Shown: positions 24,440 to 32,691 of the stretch, piece by piece | Layout of the letters: each line of letters starts with the position of its first letter | Numbering within the stretch: position 1 is the first letter of the stretch | Assembly: GCA_031549415.1 (NCBI GenBank) | Contig: JAVBPU010000034.1 | Span: forward strand, 1-37,914 | Direction of reading: 5' to 3' | Origin: Limiplasma sp031549415 | GTDB taxonomy: Bacteria; Bacillota; Clostridia; Christensenellales; Aristaeellaceae | DNA length: 37,914 nucleotides | Made by a program: the position numbers and the translations under genes | The notes under the pieces: model-generated | Seen by the model: the letters and a program-made list of their open reading frames with translations, nothing else | Told to the model about the DNA's origin: nothing | The model's database searches: none

Positions 24440-26533
24440 CTACCGCCCCTTCATGGGATGCCCCTGCACAAATTCCACCAGGTCCCACAGGTTCCCGTAC
24501 AGGTCTTGGAACACGGCCACGGTGCCGTAGCCGGCCTCCTTGGGCTCTCGGGTGAACTGGATGCCCTGGGCCTGCATTTTGCGGTAATCCCGCCAAAAAT
24601 CATTGGTTTGCAGGAACAGGAACACCCGGCCGCCTGTCTGATGGCCCACGAAGGGCTCCTGCTCCGGCTTGTTGGCCTTGGCCAGCAGCAACGCCGCCCC
24701 GCCGGAGCCCGGGGGCGCCACCACCACCCAGCGCTTGTCCTGCTCGGCCTGGTAGGTGTCCTCCAGCAGGGTGAAGCCCAGCTTCTGGGTGTAGAAGGCA
24801 ATGGCCTCGTCATAGTCCCGCACCACCAGGGCCACATGGGCGATGGACTGCCGCACCACGGCCTTTTCCGGCTCCGCCCCCGCGCCCGCGTCCCGGGTGC
24901 GGATCAGCTTCCGCTGGATCTTGCCGCTGATGGTTTTGGGCAGCTCCTCCACAAACTCCACAATGCGCGGGTATTTGTAGGGCGCGGTCACTTCTTTCAC
25001 ATGCTTTTGCAGGGCCTTGACCAGGGCGTCCCCCGGCTCGTAGCCCTTGTTTTTCACCAGCACCACGGTGGCCTTCACCACCTGGCCCCGGTCCGGGTGC
25101 GGCACGGCGGTGACGGCGCATTCCAGCACGGCGGGGTGGGTCAGCAGGGCGCTTTCCACCTCAAAGGGGCCGATGCGGTAGCCGCTGGACTTGATCACAT
25201 CATCGCTGCGGCCAATGAAGAAATAATACCCTTCCACGTCCCGCCAGGCCATATCGCCGGTGTGGTACAATCCGCCGTAAAAAACCTCGTCGGTTTGCTC
25301 CCGGTTTTTGTAATAGCCCATGAACAGCCCCGAGGGATGGCCCTTGTCCAGGCGGATGACGATCTCGCCCTCCACGCCGTCCTCCACCTCGTTGCCCTCC
25401 CCGTCCACCAGGGCGATGTCATAGGCGGGAGAAGGCCTGCCCGTGGAGCCGGGCTTGGGCTCCATCCACTTGGTGGTCATCAGCAGGGGGGTGGTTTCGC
25501 TCTGGCCGAAGCCCTCGTGGATCTTCACCCCGGTGGCCTTGTAGAACTGCTCATACACCTCGGGATTGAGGGGCTCGCCCGCGCAGTTGGCCCAGCGCAG
25601 GTGGCTAAAGTCGTATTTGCGGATGTCCTCCTTGATCATGAACCGGTACACGGTGGGCGGCGCGCAGAAGCTGGTCACCTTGTGCCGGGTGATGACCTCC
25701 ATCAGCTCCGTGGCCACCAAGCGGTCAAAATCGTACACGAACAGCGTCGCGCCGCAGATCCACTGGCCAAACATCTTGCCCCAGCCCGCCTTGGCCCAGC
25801 CGGTATCCGCCACCGCCATGTGGATGTCGCTGTCGCCCAGGTTGTGCCAGTAATAGGCGGTCACCGTCTGGGCGATGGGATAGTCCCAGCCATGGGCGGC
25901 CATTTTGGGCAGCCCCGTGGTGCCGCTGGTGAAGTACATCAGCATGATGTCTTCATTCTTGGGCAGCTCCGCGGGCTTTGTCCACTGCTCCGGCGCGGCG
26001 GCAAGCCCCTGGTCAAAGTCCACAAAATGCTCGTCCTCGCAGAGGGTAAACAGCGTGTGCACGGTTTCGCACTCCGGCTTGGCCGCCCACACATTGGCCC
26101 GCACCTCCGCCTCTTCCACGCAAAGGATGGCCCTGGCGCCGGAGGCGTTGGCCCGGTAGACGATGTCCTTCTTTTGCAGCTGCGCGGTGGCGGGGATCAG
26201 CACGCAGCCCAGCTTTAATAGGCCCAGGGCCGCGATCCAAAACTGGTAGCGGCGCTTGAGCATCAAAATCACCGGGTCGCCCTTTTTCAGCCCATTGGCC
26301 GCAAACAGGTTGGCCGCCTTATCGCTGAGGCGGCTCATATCCCCAAAGGTAAAGGTCCGCTCATGGCCCTGCACATCGCACCAGATCAGGGCGCGCTTGT
26401 CCGGCTGGGTCCTGGCGTATTCATCCACAATGTCGTAGGCAAAATGGAATTGCTTGGGAACGGTCAGCGAAAAATGCCGTTCAAAATCCTCCTGGGAGGT
26501 AAAATCCGTTCTGATGTACCGGTCGGCCAGCAT
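24440..26533 (-). CDS. Acyl-CoA synthetase fused to a C-terminal VOC/glyoxalase domain
   Basis: A protein of 697 residues. Residues 1 to about 545 form an AMP-binding acyl-CoA synthetase of the medium-chain/aryl type: phosphate loop YFTSGTTGLPK (200-210), GFGQSETTPLL, the hinge-region GRSDDVIKSSGYRIGP and the catalytic-lysine segment PKTISGKIQRK. These enzymes usually end here. Instead, a Gly/Ala/Glu linker leads into residues 564-697, a VOC domain (IAHVALVVRDYDEAIAFYTQ, GGRVFLFLQTNDFWRDY, GTVAVFQDLYGNLWDL) that normally exists as a small separate protein. The fusion is in frame with no sign of a lost stop codon. The ligase makes an acyl-CoA from a carboxylic acid; the VOC role is unknown. 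AAGGAG precedes the ATG. It is co-transcribed with the cupin regulator 46 nt upstream. Confidence 0.9.
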   Translation of the reverse strand: MLADRYIRTDFTSQEDFERHFSLTVPKQFHFAYDIVDEYARTQPDKRALIWCDVQGHERTFTFGDMSRLSDKAANLFAANGLKKGDPVILMLKRRYQFWIAALGLLKLGCVLIPATAQLQKKDIVYRANASGARAILCVEEAEVRANVWAAKPECETVHTLFTLCEDEHFVDFDQGLAAAPEQWTKPAELPKNEDIMLMYFTSGTTGLPKMAAHGWDYPIAQTVTAYYWHNLGDSDIHMAVADTGWAKAGWGKMFGQWICGATLFVYDFDRLVATELMEVITRHKVTSFCAPPTVYRFMIKEDIRKYDFSHLRWANCAGEPLNPEVYEQFYKATGVKIHEGFGQSETTPLLMTTKWMEPKPGSTGRPSPAYDIALVDGEGNEVEDGVEGEIVIRLDKGHPSGLFMGYYKNREQTDEVFYGGLYHTGDMAWRDVEGYYFFIGRSDDVIKSSGYRIGPFEVESALLTHPAVLECAVTAVPHPDRGQVVKATVVLVKNKGYEPGDALVKALQKHVKEVTAPYKYPRIVEFVEELPKTISGKIQRKLIRTRDAGAGAEPEKAVVRQSIAHVALVVRDYDEAIAFYTQKLGFTLLEDTYQAEQDKRWVVVAPPGSGGAALLLAKANKPEQEPFVGHQTGGRVFLFLQTNDFWRDYRKMQAQGIQFTREPKEAGYGTVAVFQDLYGNLWDLVEFVQGHPMKGR

Positions 26534-26579
26534 ACTACAAAACTCCTTACTCTACTGCGGGCGTGAAGGCTTCCACCGC

Positions 26580-27134
26580 TTATGGGATCACCATGGCTAA
26601 AAAATGCACCGGCTGGCTGCCCACGGCCTGCATGGCATGGGGCGTGCGGGAATCATAGTACACGCTGTCGCCGGGGTGCAGCACCACCTCGTTTTTGCCG
26701 ATGACGATGCGCATCACGCCGGAGAGGATGTAGTCAAACTCCTGCCCGTCGTGGCTGTTGGGCACCAGCTCCCGGTTGGTATCCGGGGGCACGGTGACGT
26801 ACAGCGGCTCGATCTTGCGGTGCGCAAAATTGTTGGCCAGGTTCTTGTAGACGTATTGGTCGTGGCGGGTAATGTCCTGCCCCTTCCCGGCCCGCGTCAC
26901 GCTCAGCACACTCAGCCGGGGGGTTTCCCCGGTGAGCAGCTCGGTCATGTCCACGTGAAAGACCTCGCCAATTTTCACCAAAAAGCTGATGGGCATATCC
27001 ACTTCGCCGCTTTCATATTTTCGGTACTCCGTTGCGGGTACCTCCAGCGCCTCAGCCATCTGCTCAACGGTGTAGTCCGAGATTTCGCGAAGATCCAAAA
27101 TACGCATGGCAATCTGCTTCACAGAATCGGACAT
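26580..27134 (-). CDS. XRE-family regulator with C-terminal cupin domain
   Basis: A protein of 184 residues. The start is the ATG at 27134 after AAAGGAGG; the upstream in-frame codons would precede the promoter-proximal leader. Residues about 5-65 form an XRE HTH (YTVEQMAEALEVPATEYRKY). Residues about 110-184 form a cupin beta-barrel (SHDGQEFDYILSGVMRIVIG, HPGDSVYYDSRTPHAMQAVG) that likely senses a small ligand. This regulator type is often found beside acyl-CoA synthetases in anaerobes, and here it leads the operon with one. It probably controls its own promoter (TTGCCA-17-TATAAT). The ligand is unknown; a carboxylic acid or its CoA ester is a reasonable guess. Confidence 0.85.
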   Translation of the reverse strand: MSDSVKQIAMRILDLREISDYTVEQMAEALEVPATEYRKYESGEVDMPISFLVKIGEVFHVDMTELLTGETPRLSVLSVTRAGKGQDITRHDQYVYKNLANNFAHRKIEPLYVTVPPDTNRELVPNSHDGQEFDYILSGVMRIVIGKNEVVLHPGDSVYYDSRTPHAMQAVGSQPVHFLAMVIP

Positions 27135-27177
27135 GAGAAAACCTCCTTTGCCGCCCCCATGGGGGATACTTTGGCCC

Positions 27178-27206
27178 ATTATACAGGAAACCGGGGGCCA
27201 TGGCAA
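27178..27206 (-). promoter_or_regulatory. Promoter of the XRE-cupin / acyl-CoA synthetase operon
   Basis: Minus strand TTGCCA (27206-27201), a 17-nt spacer and a perfect TATAAT (27183-27178), 44 nt upstream of the ATG. An imperfect palindrome CCCCCATGGGGG (27155-27166) lies between the -10 and the gene and could be the regulator's site. Confidence 0.75.
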
Positions 27207-27233
27207 CCAATGGCCATGACCCCTTTGCTTTTT

Positions 27234-28277
27234 TTATGCACCTTTTGATGCGCTGAGGCCCTTGCGTAAAATGCCATCCAATTGCAGCAGCGCCGCCGCC
27301 GCGCAGCCCTCCTGGGAAACCTGCCCGCTTTTGATGCCGTATTCCAGGGCCAGCAAGGCGTCATAGGCCTCCAGCAGGCTCTCCTGACTGTAGCGCCGGG
27401 CCTGCTGCTGGGTCCTGGCCACCGCAAAGGGCGGGATGCCCAGCAGGGAAGCCTGGGCTGCCTGGGGGGTACGCTCATTAAGCAGGCAGCGCATATGGTA
27501 CAAAATCCGGTACTGGCGCAGCAGCATGGCCAGGATGCCCATCTTCTCCTCGCCCCGGTGCTCCATATCGCCAAGCAGGCGGAAGGCTTCCTCATTTTTT
27601 CCCGCCACCTGGGCGTCCACCATTTGGAACACCGTGCATTCCAGGCTCTTGGTGCACACCGCCTCAATATCCGCCGGGGTAACCTCCGCCCGGTCCCCCA
27701 GGTAGCCCGCCAGCTTGTCCATCTCCTGCTTGAGCAGGGCCGCGTCCCGCCCCACGGTGAACACCAGGGCCGCCGCGGTTTCACCGTCCATTTGCTTGCC
27801 CAGGGCCCGCATGCTCTTTTGGACCCACTGGCCGCATTCCCCGTCGCTCATGGGCGAAAAATCCACCACCAGGTCCCTCTTTTTCAGGAAAGTGTACAGT
27901 TTTTTGCGCCCGTCCGCCTTGCCCTTCACGGTAAACACCAGGCAGGTGCTGGGGGACACATGCTCCAAATAAGAAAGCAGCGCCTCCGCCTTGCTTTCGT
28001 TTTCCTGCTTGCGGCCAGCGGTCAGCAAATCGCAGTCCCGCACCACCACCACCCGCTTGTCCCCCAAAAAGGGCAAGGTCTCCGCCGCCGCGGTGAGCGC
28101 GTCCACCTCCGGGTTGTCCAGCTCCGTGAGGTTCATGGCTTCCAGCCCGGCGGGCAGCAGCTTTTCGCAGAGCCTGTGAAGGCCCTGCTGCTTGATGTAC
28201 TCCTCCGGGCCTTCCAGCAGGTACATCCCCCGGATGTCCCCTGCCTTGACCCCCGCAAAAAAAGCCGTATGGTTCAC
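27234..28277 (-). CDS. holA: DNA polymerase III subunit delta
   Basis: A protein of 347 residues. The N-terminal AAA-like domain begins GMYLLEGPEEYIKQQGLHRL with no functional Walker A, as expected for delta. It continues ALTAAAETLPFLGDKRVVVV, the KKRDLVVDFSPMSD linker and a helical C-terminal domain (LLRQYRILYHMRCLL). Delta opens the beta clamp within the clamp loader. The start is GTG at 28277 after GAGGAAAC. It follows comEC by 9 nt; comEC-holA adjacency is a common Firmicute arrangement and supports both assignments. Confidence 0.9.
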   Translation of the reverse strand: MNHTAFFAGVKAGDIRGMYLLEGPEEYIKQQGLHRLCEKLLPAGLEAMNLTELDNPEVDALTAAAETLPFLGDKRVVVVRDCDLLTAGRKQENESKAEALLSYLEHVSPSTCLVFTVKGKADGRKKLYTFLKKRDLVVDFSPMSDGECGQWVQKSMRALGKQMDGETAAALVFTVGRDAALLKQEMDKLAGYLGDRAEVTPADIEAVCTKSLECTVFQMVDAQVAGKNEEAFRLLGDMEHRGEEKMGILAMLLRQYRILYHMRCLLNERTPQAAQASLLGIPPFAVARTQQQARRYSQESLLEAYDALLALEYGIKSGQVSQEGCAAAALLQLDGILRKGLSASKGA

Positions 28278-28286
28278 GTGGTTTCC

Positions 28287-30680
28287 TCACTTATAGGGGG
28301 TCAGCACCAGCTGCCCGTTTTCCACCGTGATGGTGATGTCCCCGCTTTCGTCCGTGCGGTACACCGGAATGCCGTGGGCCGCAAGCCGCTGCAGCGTACT
28401 CCCGGCAGGCAGAGCCTTGTCCCCGGGGGCGCAGGTGATCAGCGCCATGCGGGGTTTCACAAAGTCCAAAAAGTCGTCATAGGTGCTGTCGGCGCTGCCA
28501 TGATGAGCCACCTTGAGGATATCCGCCGGGACCGCCGCATAGCGCTCGTACAGGCCCGTCAGGTCGCTGCCGCTGAAAAGGGTATAGCCCTCCAGGTCCA
28601 TGGAGAGCACCAGGGGCAGGTCATTGGCGTCCTGGCCGGTGCGCAGCTTGTGCCGGATGGGCCACAGGACCCGCAGGCTGACTTTATTGTACCGCACTTC
28701 CTCCCCTGCCGCAAGCTCCACCAGAGGGATGTTTTGCTGGCGCAGCACATCCAGGATGGCCAGCGCCTGCGGGTCCACCCGCTGCCGGCTGGCCCCCGCC
28801 GGCAGAAACACCTGCCGGATGTGAATGCCCGCCTCCAGCAGCTCCGGTACGCCGCCCACATGGTCCAAATGCAGATGGGTCAAAAACAGCCCGTCCAGGT
28901 CCCGGCCCTCCGCCAGCAGGTAGGCCGCCAGCTCTGTGCCGAATTCCCCCACGTCCACCGCCACAGTGGCCGGGCCGTCCAGAATCAGCGCCGCGTCAGC
29001 CTGGCCCGCGCTGAGCTGGATATAGCGCAAGTCCTTGGGCCTGGCGGCATACGCGCCAACCCCGGCCAGGCAGGCCGCCAGCGCCAGGGCTGCCCACCGC
29101 CTGGGGCGGGACGCCCGGAAGTACCGGGACGCCAGCACGGCCCAAAGCGCCGCCCCGCACAGCACAAACAGGGGCGCGGAGGGCGCCCGCACGGCCGCAT
29201 AGGGCAAGGCGCTCACCAGCTTCACCAGCCACAGCAGCCCGGCGCTCAGCGCTTTGGCCACCGCGCCCACCGCCATCCCCACCCAGGGAACCCAGGAAAG
29301 GCACAGGGTCACAAAATAGAAAGGGACCAAGAAGCCCATAAGGGGCACAACCAGCAGGTTGATGGCCACGCCGTACAGGGGCAATTGATGGAAATAGGCC
29401 GCCGTGGGCAGCAGCACGCCCAGCTGCGCCGCCAGGGAAAAGCTGAGAAGCTCTACGATAAAAGGGCCCAAGCGCCGGACCCGGTGCGCCCAGCCCCGCT
29501 CCATCTCCCGGGCGGGCTGCCATTCCCGCACGCGCTGTACATGGGATTTTCCCGTCAGCCCTTGCAGCAGCACCGGTTGCAACAGCAAAATCCCCGCCAT
29601 GGCGGAAAAAGAAAGCGCAAACCCGGCGGAGAACAGTTGCAGCGGGTTGAAGGCCAGCACCACCACCATCGCCGTGGCCAGCGTGAGGAGCGGGTCCGGG
29701 CGGCGGCCCAGGCGTCTGGCCCCCAGGGCCGTCACCAGCATCACCGCCGCGCGGACCGCCGCGGCGGAAAACCCCGACAGGGCGCAATAGCCCATCAGCA
29801 GCAGGGCCAGCAGCGGAAGCTGCGCGCTTTTCGGCATCCGAAGCCGCCCCAAAAGCCCCATCAGCAGGCCCCCCAGGATGCCCACATGCAGCCCGGAAAC
29901 CGAGAGCACATGGGCAATGCCTGCTCTTTCAAAGGCTTCCCTCTCGTCCTGGGCCATGCCCTCCCGGTCGCTGAAAAGCATGCCCATGGCCAGGCCCGCC
30001 TGGTCCTGCATCACGCCTGTAAGGGCCTTTCGCAAAACGGCCCGCAGGCGGGCGGCCCAGTCATTCCAGGGGGCCGTGGCGGGGGTATGGGTTACCCGCA
30101 AATCCCGCACGGAGGAAATGCCATAGGATGTGCGGTTTTGCAGCATCCACATACGAAAGTCAAAATCATGGGGGCCGCGCTTTCCCTCGGGATGGTATAC
30201 CCTGCCGGTGAAGCTGACCTCCGCGCCGTCAAACAAAAGGGGCAAAGCCTCGTCCCCATAGGTGTAGAGGGTGCAGTAGGCCTCGCCGGCCTGGGGCTCT
30301 CCCTCCAGGCGCACATGGTTCAAAAGAAAGGTCATGCGGTGTTCTGTGCGCAGGGCTGGCTCCCCGTACACGGTTCCGGTGATGGCGTACCTTCCCGGCG
30401 TCGGTTGGGCGGGATGCAAAAAGACCTGTGTCCATAAAAGGCCCAGGGCAAATACCGCCAGCAAAATGGCCGGAACGGGGCTCCGCTTTTGGACATGGCA
30501 AAGAGCGCCCAACGCGGCTGCCACCGGAAGCAGCGCCCAGGGCCAAAGCCCCGGCTTGGCATAGGGCGCTATCAAAATACTCAAGAGAAGCGAAAACGCA
30601 ACCATTAGCATTGCATGGTTGCGTTCTGGGCGATGCCGGTACCGAACCGCTTGAAACAGGCGGCTTTTTCTTCTGTGCAT
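28287..30680 (-). CDS. comEC: ComEC/Rec2 competence DNA-uptake channel
   Basis: A protein of 797 residues, full length. Two N-terminal membrane helices lead into an external OB-like domain (YAITGTVYGEPAL...). The competence membrane core follows with HVLSVSGLHVGILGG and GYCALSGFSAAAVRAAVML, and about eight helices in all. The C-terminal metallo-beta-lactamase domain has THLHLDHVGG (metal ligands at about 602-607) and VAHHGSADST. It transports single-stranded DNA across the membrane during transformation, and the lactamase-like domain is thought to degrade the other strand. No ComEA or pilus genes are nearby. It is probably part of the rqcP-ispD-ispF-comEC-holA run. Confidence 0.93.
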   Translation of the reverse strand: MHRRKSRLFQAVRYRHRPERNHAMLMVAFSLLLSILIAPYAKPGLWPWALLPVAAALGALCHVQKRSPVPAILLAVFALGLLWTQVFLHPAQPTPGRYAITGTVYGEPALRTEHRMTFLLNHVRLEGEPQAGEAYCTLYTYGDEALPLLFDGAEVSFTGRVYHPEGKRGPHDFDFRMWMLQNRTSYGISSVRDLRVTHTPATAPWNDWAARLRAVLRKALTGVMQDQAGLAMGMLFSDREGMAQDEREAFERAGIAHVLSVSGLHVGILGGLLMGLLGRLRMPKSAQLPLLALLLMGYCALSGFSAAAVRAAVMLVTALGARRLGRRPDPLLTLATAMVVVLAFNPLQLFSAGFALSFSAMAGILLLQPVLLQGLTGKSHVQRVREWQPAREMERGWAHRVRRLGPFIVELLSFSLAAQLGVLLPTAAYFHQLPLYGVAINLLVVPLMGFLVPFYFVTLCLSWVPWVGMAVGAVAKALSAGLLWLVKLVSALPYAAVRAPSAPLFVLCGAALWAVLASRYFRASRPRRWAALALAACLAGVGAYAARPKDLRYIQLSAGQADAALILDGPATVAVDVGEFGTELAAYLLAEGRDLDGLFLTHLHLDHVGGVPELLEAGIHIRQVFLPAGASRQRVDPQALAILDVLRQQNIPLVELAAGEEVRYNKVSLRVLWPIRHKLRTGQDANDLPLVLSMDLEGYTLFSGSDLTGLYERYAAVPADILKVAHHGSADSTYDDFLDFVKPRMALITCAPGDKALPAGSTLQRLAAHGIPVYRTDESGDITITVENGQLVLTPYK

Positions 30681-30733
30681 CGTCTGGTCCCCTGTATTTT
30701 ATTTTCACGGTTGAGAGATGGCAGTATGTTCGC

Positions 30734-31207
30734 TTATTTTTCTTCCAACAGGCAGACCGCCTGGGCGGAGATTCCCTTTTCTTCCCCTTCAAAGCCCAAG
30801 TGTTCGGTGGTGGTGGCCTTGACGCTGACCGCCGAAAGGGGCAATTGCAGCACCTGGGCCAGCTTGCTTCGCATCTCGTCGATGTAAGGCCGCAGCTTGG
30901 GCCGCTGGGCCACGATGGTCACATCCACATTGTGGGGGGCAAAGCCCGCCTCCGCCAGCCTTACCACCACCTCCGCCAGCAATGCCACGGAGCAAGCGCC
31001 CCGGTACTGTTCCGAGGTATCGGGAAACAGCTTGCCAATGTCCCCCAGGGCGGCGGCCCCCAGCAGGGCGTCCATCAGCGCGTGGGTGGCCACATCGGCG
31101 TCGCTGTGGCCCAGCAGCCCCTTCTCGTGGGGAATGGTCAGGCCGCACAGCACCAGGGGCCTGCCCTCCACCAGCTGGTGCACATCCATTCCCTGTCCGA
31201 TTCTCAT
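30734..31207 (-). CDS. ispF: 2-C-methyl-D-erythritol 2,4-cyclodiphosphate synthase
   Basis: A protein of 157 residues. The start is the ATG at 31207, giving the family opening RIGQGMDVHQLVEGRPL (metal-binding Asp and His). It continues GHSDADVATHALMDALLGAA and DIGKLFPD, and ends with VSVKATTTEHLGFEGEEKGI. It makes the cyclic diphosphate intermediate of the non-mevalonate isoprenoid pathway. Its ATG overlaps the ispD stop (ATGA), as in many bacteria where the two enzymes act consecutively or are fused. The length and all motifs are normal. Confidence 0.95.
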   Translation of the reverse strand: MRIGQGMDVHQLVEGRPLVLCGLTIPHEKGLLGHSDADVATHALMDALLGAAALGDIGKLFPDTSEQYRGACSVALLAEVVVRLAEAGFAPHNVDVTIVAQRPKLRPYIDEMRSKLAQVLQLPLSAVSVKATTTEHLGFEGEEKGISAQAVCLLEEK

Positions 31208-31905
31208 GAAGAGGCCTCCCTGCTCTGCCTTTTTTCCAAGATTCGCTCCGCCAGCATCACATCCATGGGCGTGGTCAGCTTGATGTTTTCCGCATCGCCC
31301 CGGCACAGAAACACGGGCATGCCCGCATGCTCCAGCACCGCCGCGTCATCCGTGCCCCGAAACCCGGTTTTCTCCGCCTGGGCATGGGCCTTCTCCAGCA
31401 GGCTCCGCTGGAACCCCTGGGGGGTCTGCATGGCATACAGCGTTTGCCGGTCCAGGGTTTCCTGCACTTGGCCCGCCGGGTCCGCCCGCTTGATGGTATC
31501 GGTGACGGGAATGGCGGCAATGCCCGATCCATGGGCCTCCACGCTGTCCATCACCCGGCGGATCACCTCTTCGGTCACCAAGGCCCTGGCCCCGTCATGG
31601 ACCAGCACCATGTCCGCCTCCTCCGGCAAGGCCGCAAGCCCTGCCGCCACGGAGGCCTGCCGGTCCTGCCCGCCCGCCACCAGCGCCGCCACCAGCCGGG
31701 TCAGGCCATAGGCTTTGATCAAGGCGGCCATTTCCTCCCGGTCCTGGGGGCGGGCCACCACCACCACGCCCTGGCAAAGGGCGGAAAAAGGAACCAGAGC
31801 GCGCACAAGGGCCGGGATGCCCCGCAAGGGCAAAAACACCTTGTTCCCCTCCGCGCCCATCCGCTGCCCGCTGCCACCGGCCAGCACAATGGCATATCTG
31901 GCCAT
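31204..31905 (-). CDS. ispD: 2-C-methyl-D-erythritol 4-phosphate cytidylyltransferase
   Basis: A protein of 233 residues. I start at the ATG at 31905 after GGAGGAG, which places the nucleotide-binding loop at the N-terminus: YAIVLAGGSGQRMGAEGNKV. Further motifs are VHDGARALVTEEVI, IPVTDTIKRAD, TPQGFQRSLLEKAHA and GDAENIKLTTPMDV. It transfers CMP to methylerythritol phosphate. It starts 1 nt after the rqcP stop and overlaps ispF, forming a tight operon. Confidence 0.95.
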   Translation of the reverse strand: MARYAIVLAGGSGQRMGAEGNKVFLPLRGIPALVRALVPFSALCQGVVVVARPQDREEMAALIKAYGLTRLVAALVAGGQDRQASVAAGLAALPEEADMVLVHDGARALVTEEVIRRVMDSVEAHGSGIAAIPVTDTIKRADPAGQVQETLDRQTLYAMQTPQGFQRSLLEKAHAQAEKTGFRGTDDAAVLEHAGMPVFLCRGDAENIKLTTPMDVMLAERILEKRQSREASS

Positions 31906-31906
31906 G

Positions 31907-32185
31907 CTACTCCTCCGACCGCTCGGCGGCCATTTCCGCGTTTTCCTGCAACACCTGGTACATGTCCGCCGCGCCTTCCTTGCGCACATGCTCCGCCACC
32001 GACAGGATGCGGTACTTGCCCACATGGTTGCCAAAGCGGATCTCCAACTGGTCCCCTTCCTTCACCTCCGCGCCGGGCTTGGCCACCCGGCCATTGACCG
32101 AGACCCGGCCTCCGCCGCAAGCCTCGTTGGCCACGGTGCGCCGCTTGATGATTCTGGAAACCTTCAAATATTTGTCCAGCCGCAT
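31907..32185 (-). CDS. rqcP: S4-domain ribosome quality-control protein RqcP (YabO type)
   Basis: A protein of 92 residues. A single S4 RNA-binding domain opens RLDKYLKVSRIIKRRTVAN and includes GRVSVNGRVAKPGAEVKEGD. The family member YabO/RqcP works with RqcH at stalled 50S subunits to add alanine tails. The neighbourhood supports this: mazG (yabN) and the SpoVB-like flippase (yabM) lie upstream, in the Bacillus order, with hup inserted between. AGGAGG precedes the ATG, and a separate promoter (TTGAAT-18-TACAAT) lies just upstream. The acidic C-terminus after residue 70 is variable in the family. Confidence 0.88.
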   Translation of the reverse strand: MRLDKYLKVSRIIKRRTVANEACGGGRVSVNGRVAKPGAEVKEGDQLEIRFGNHVGKYRILSVAEHVRKEGAADMYQVLQENAEMAAERSEE

Positions 32186-32227
32186 GAGAACCTCCTGGTT
32201 GATCTGCTCGTCATTTCATTGCACCCT

Positions 32228-32257
32228 ATTGTACTTCATGGAAGGCGCAACATTCAA
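32228..32257 (-). promoter_or_regulatory. Promoter of the rqcP-ispD-ispF-comEC-holA run
   Basis: Minus strand TTGAAT (32257-32252), an 18-nt spacer and TACAAT (32233-32228), 42 nt before the rqcP ATG and just downstream of the hup terminator. Confidence 0.6.
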
Positions 32258-32269
32258 GCCTGTTTTTGC

Positions 32270-32302
32270 GCAAAATAAAACAAGGCGCTCCGCAGAGCGC
32301 CT
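32270..32302 (-). terminator. Terminator of hup
   Basis: Minus strand AGGCGCTC, TGCG loop, GAGCGCCT, then TTGTTTTATTTT. It lies 18 nt past the hup stop codon and separates hup from rqcP. Confidence 0.85.
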
Positions 32303-32319
32303 CGTACAGAACCAGTTTC

Positions 32320-32595
32320 TTACTTGTTGACGCTGTCCTTCAGGGCCTTGCCAGCCTTGAACACAGGAGCCTTGGAAGCCTTGATCTTGATCTGCTCGCC
32401 GGTGCGGGGGTTGCGGGCAACACGGGCAGGACGATTGCGAACCTCAAAAGAGCCAAAGCCAACAACCTGCACTTTTTCGCCGCCAGCCAGAGCTTCGGTG
32501 ATCACTTCGGTCACAGCGCCCAGAGCCTTTTCAGCATCCTTCTTGGTGAAACCAGTCTTCTTAACCAGAGCAGCAGTCAATTCAGCCTTATTCAT
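32320..32595 (-). CDS. hup: DNA-binding protein HU
   Basis: A protein of 91 residues. The start is the ATG at 32595 after AAGGAGG, giving NKAELTAALVKKTGFTKKDA. The beta-arm signature GFGSFEVRNRPARVARNPRTG is intact, with the proline that intercalates into DNA. HU is the main nucleoid-compacting homodimer in Firmicutes. The codon use here is more uniform than in neighbouring genes, as expected for a highly expressed gene, and it has its own terminator. It lies between mazG and rqcP, as in a number of Clostridia. Confidence 0.96.
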   Translation of the reverse strand: MNKAELTAALVKKTGFTKKDAEKALGAVTEVITEALAGGEKVQVVGFGSFEVRNRPARVARNPRTGEQIKIKASKAPVFKAGKALKDSVNK

Positions 32596-32654
32596 TAGGG
32601 GTACCTCCTTAGTTTTTAACCATATCTGCATGGTTTTGTTTCGGGGAACCGCGT

Positions 32655-32689
32655 GAAAAGCTTTTGCGCTAACGCTTTCTCTTCAAAAG
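32655..32689 (-). terminator. Possible terminator of mazG
   Basis: Minus strand GCTTTTG and CAAAAGC enclose an 18-nt loop and are followed by TTTTC, directly after the mazG stop. The loop is long, so confidence is low. Confidence 0.35.
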
Positions 32690-32691
32690 CA

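Noticed and set aside
24458..26218. A 586-codon plus-strand frame opposite the acyl-CoA synthetase
   Set aside because: Antisense shadow; all motifs are on the minus strand.
27282..30437. A 1051-codon open frame on the plus strand opposite holA and comEC
   Set aside because: It is rich in His, Gln, Pro and Gly with no family pattern, spans two well-defined genes in antisense, and results from GC-rich third positions.
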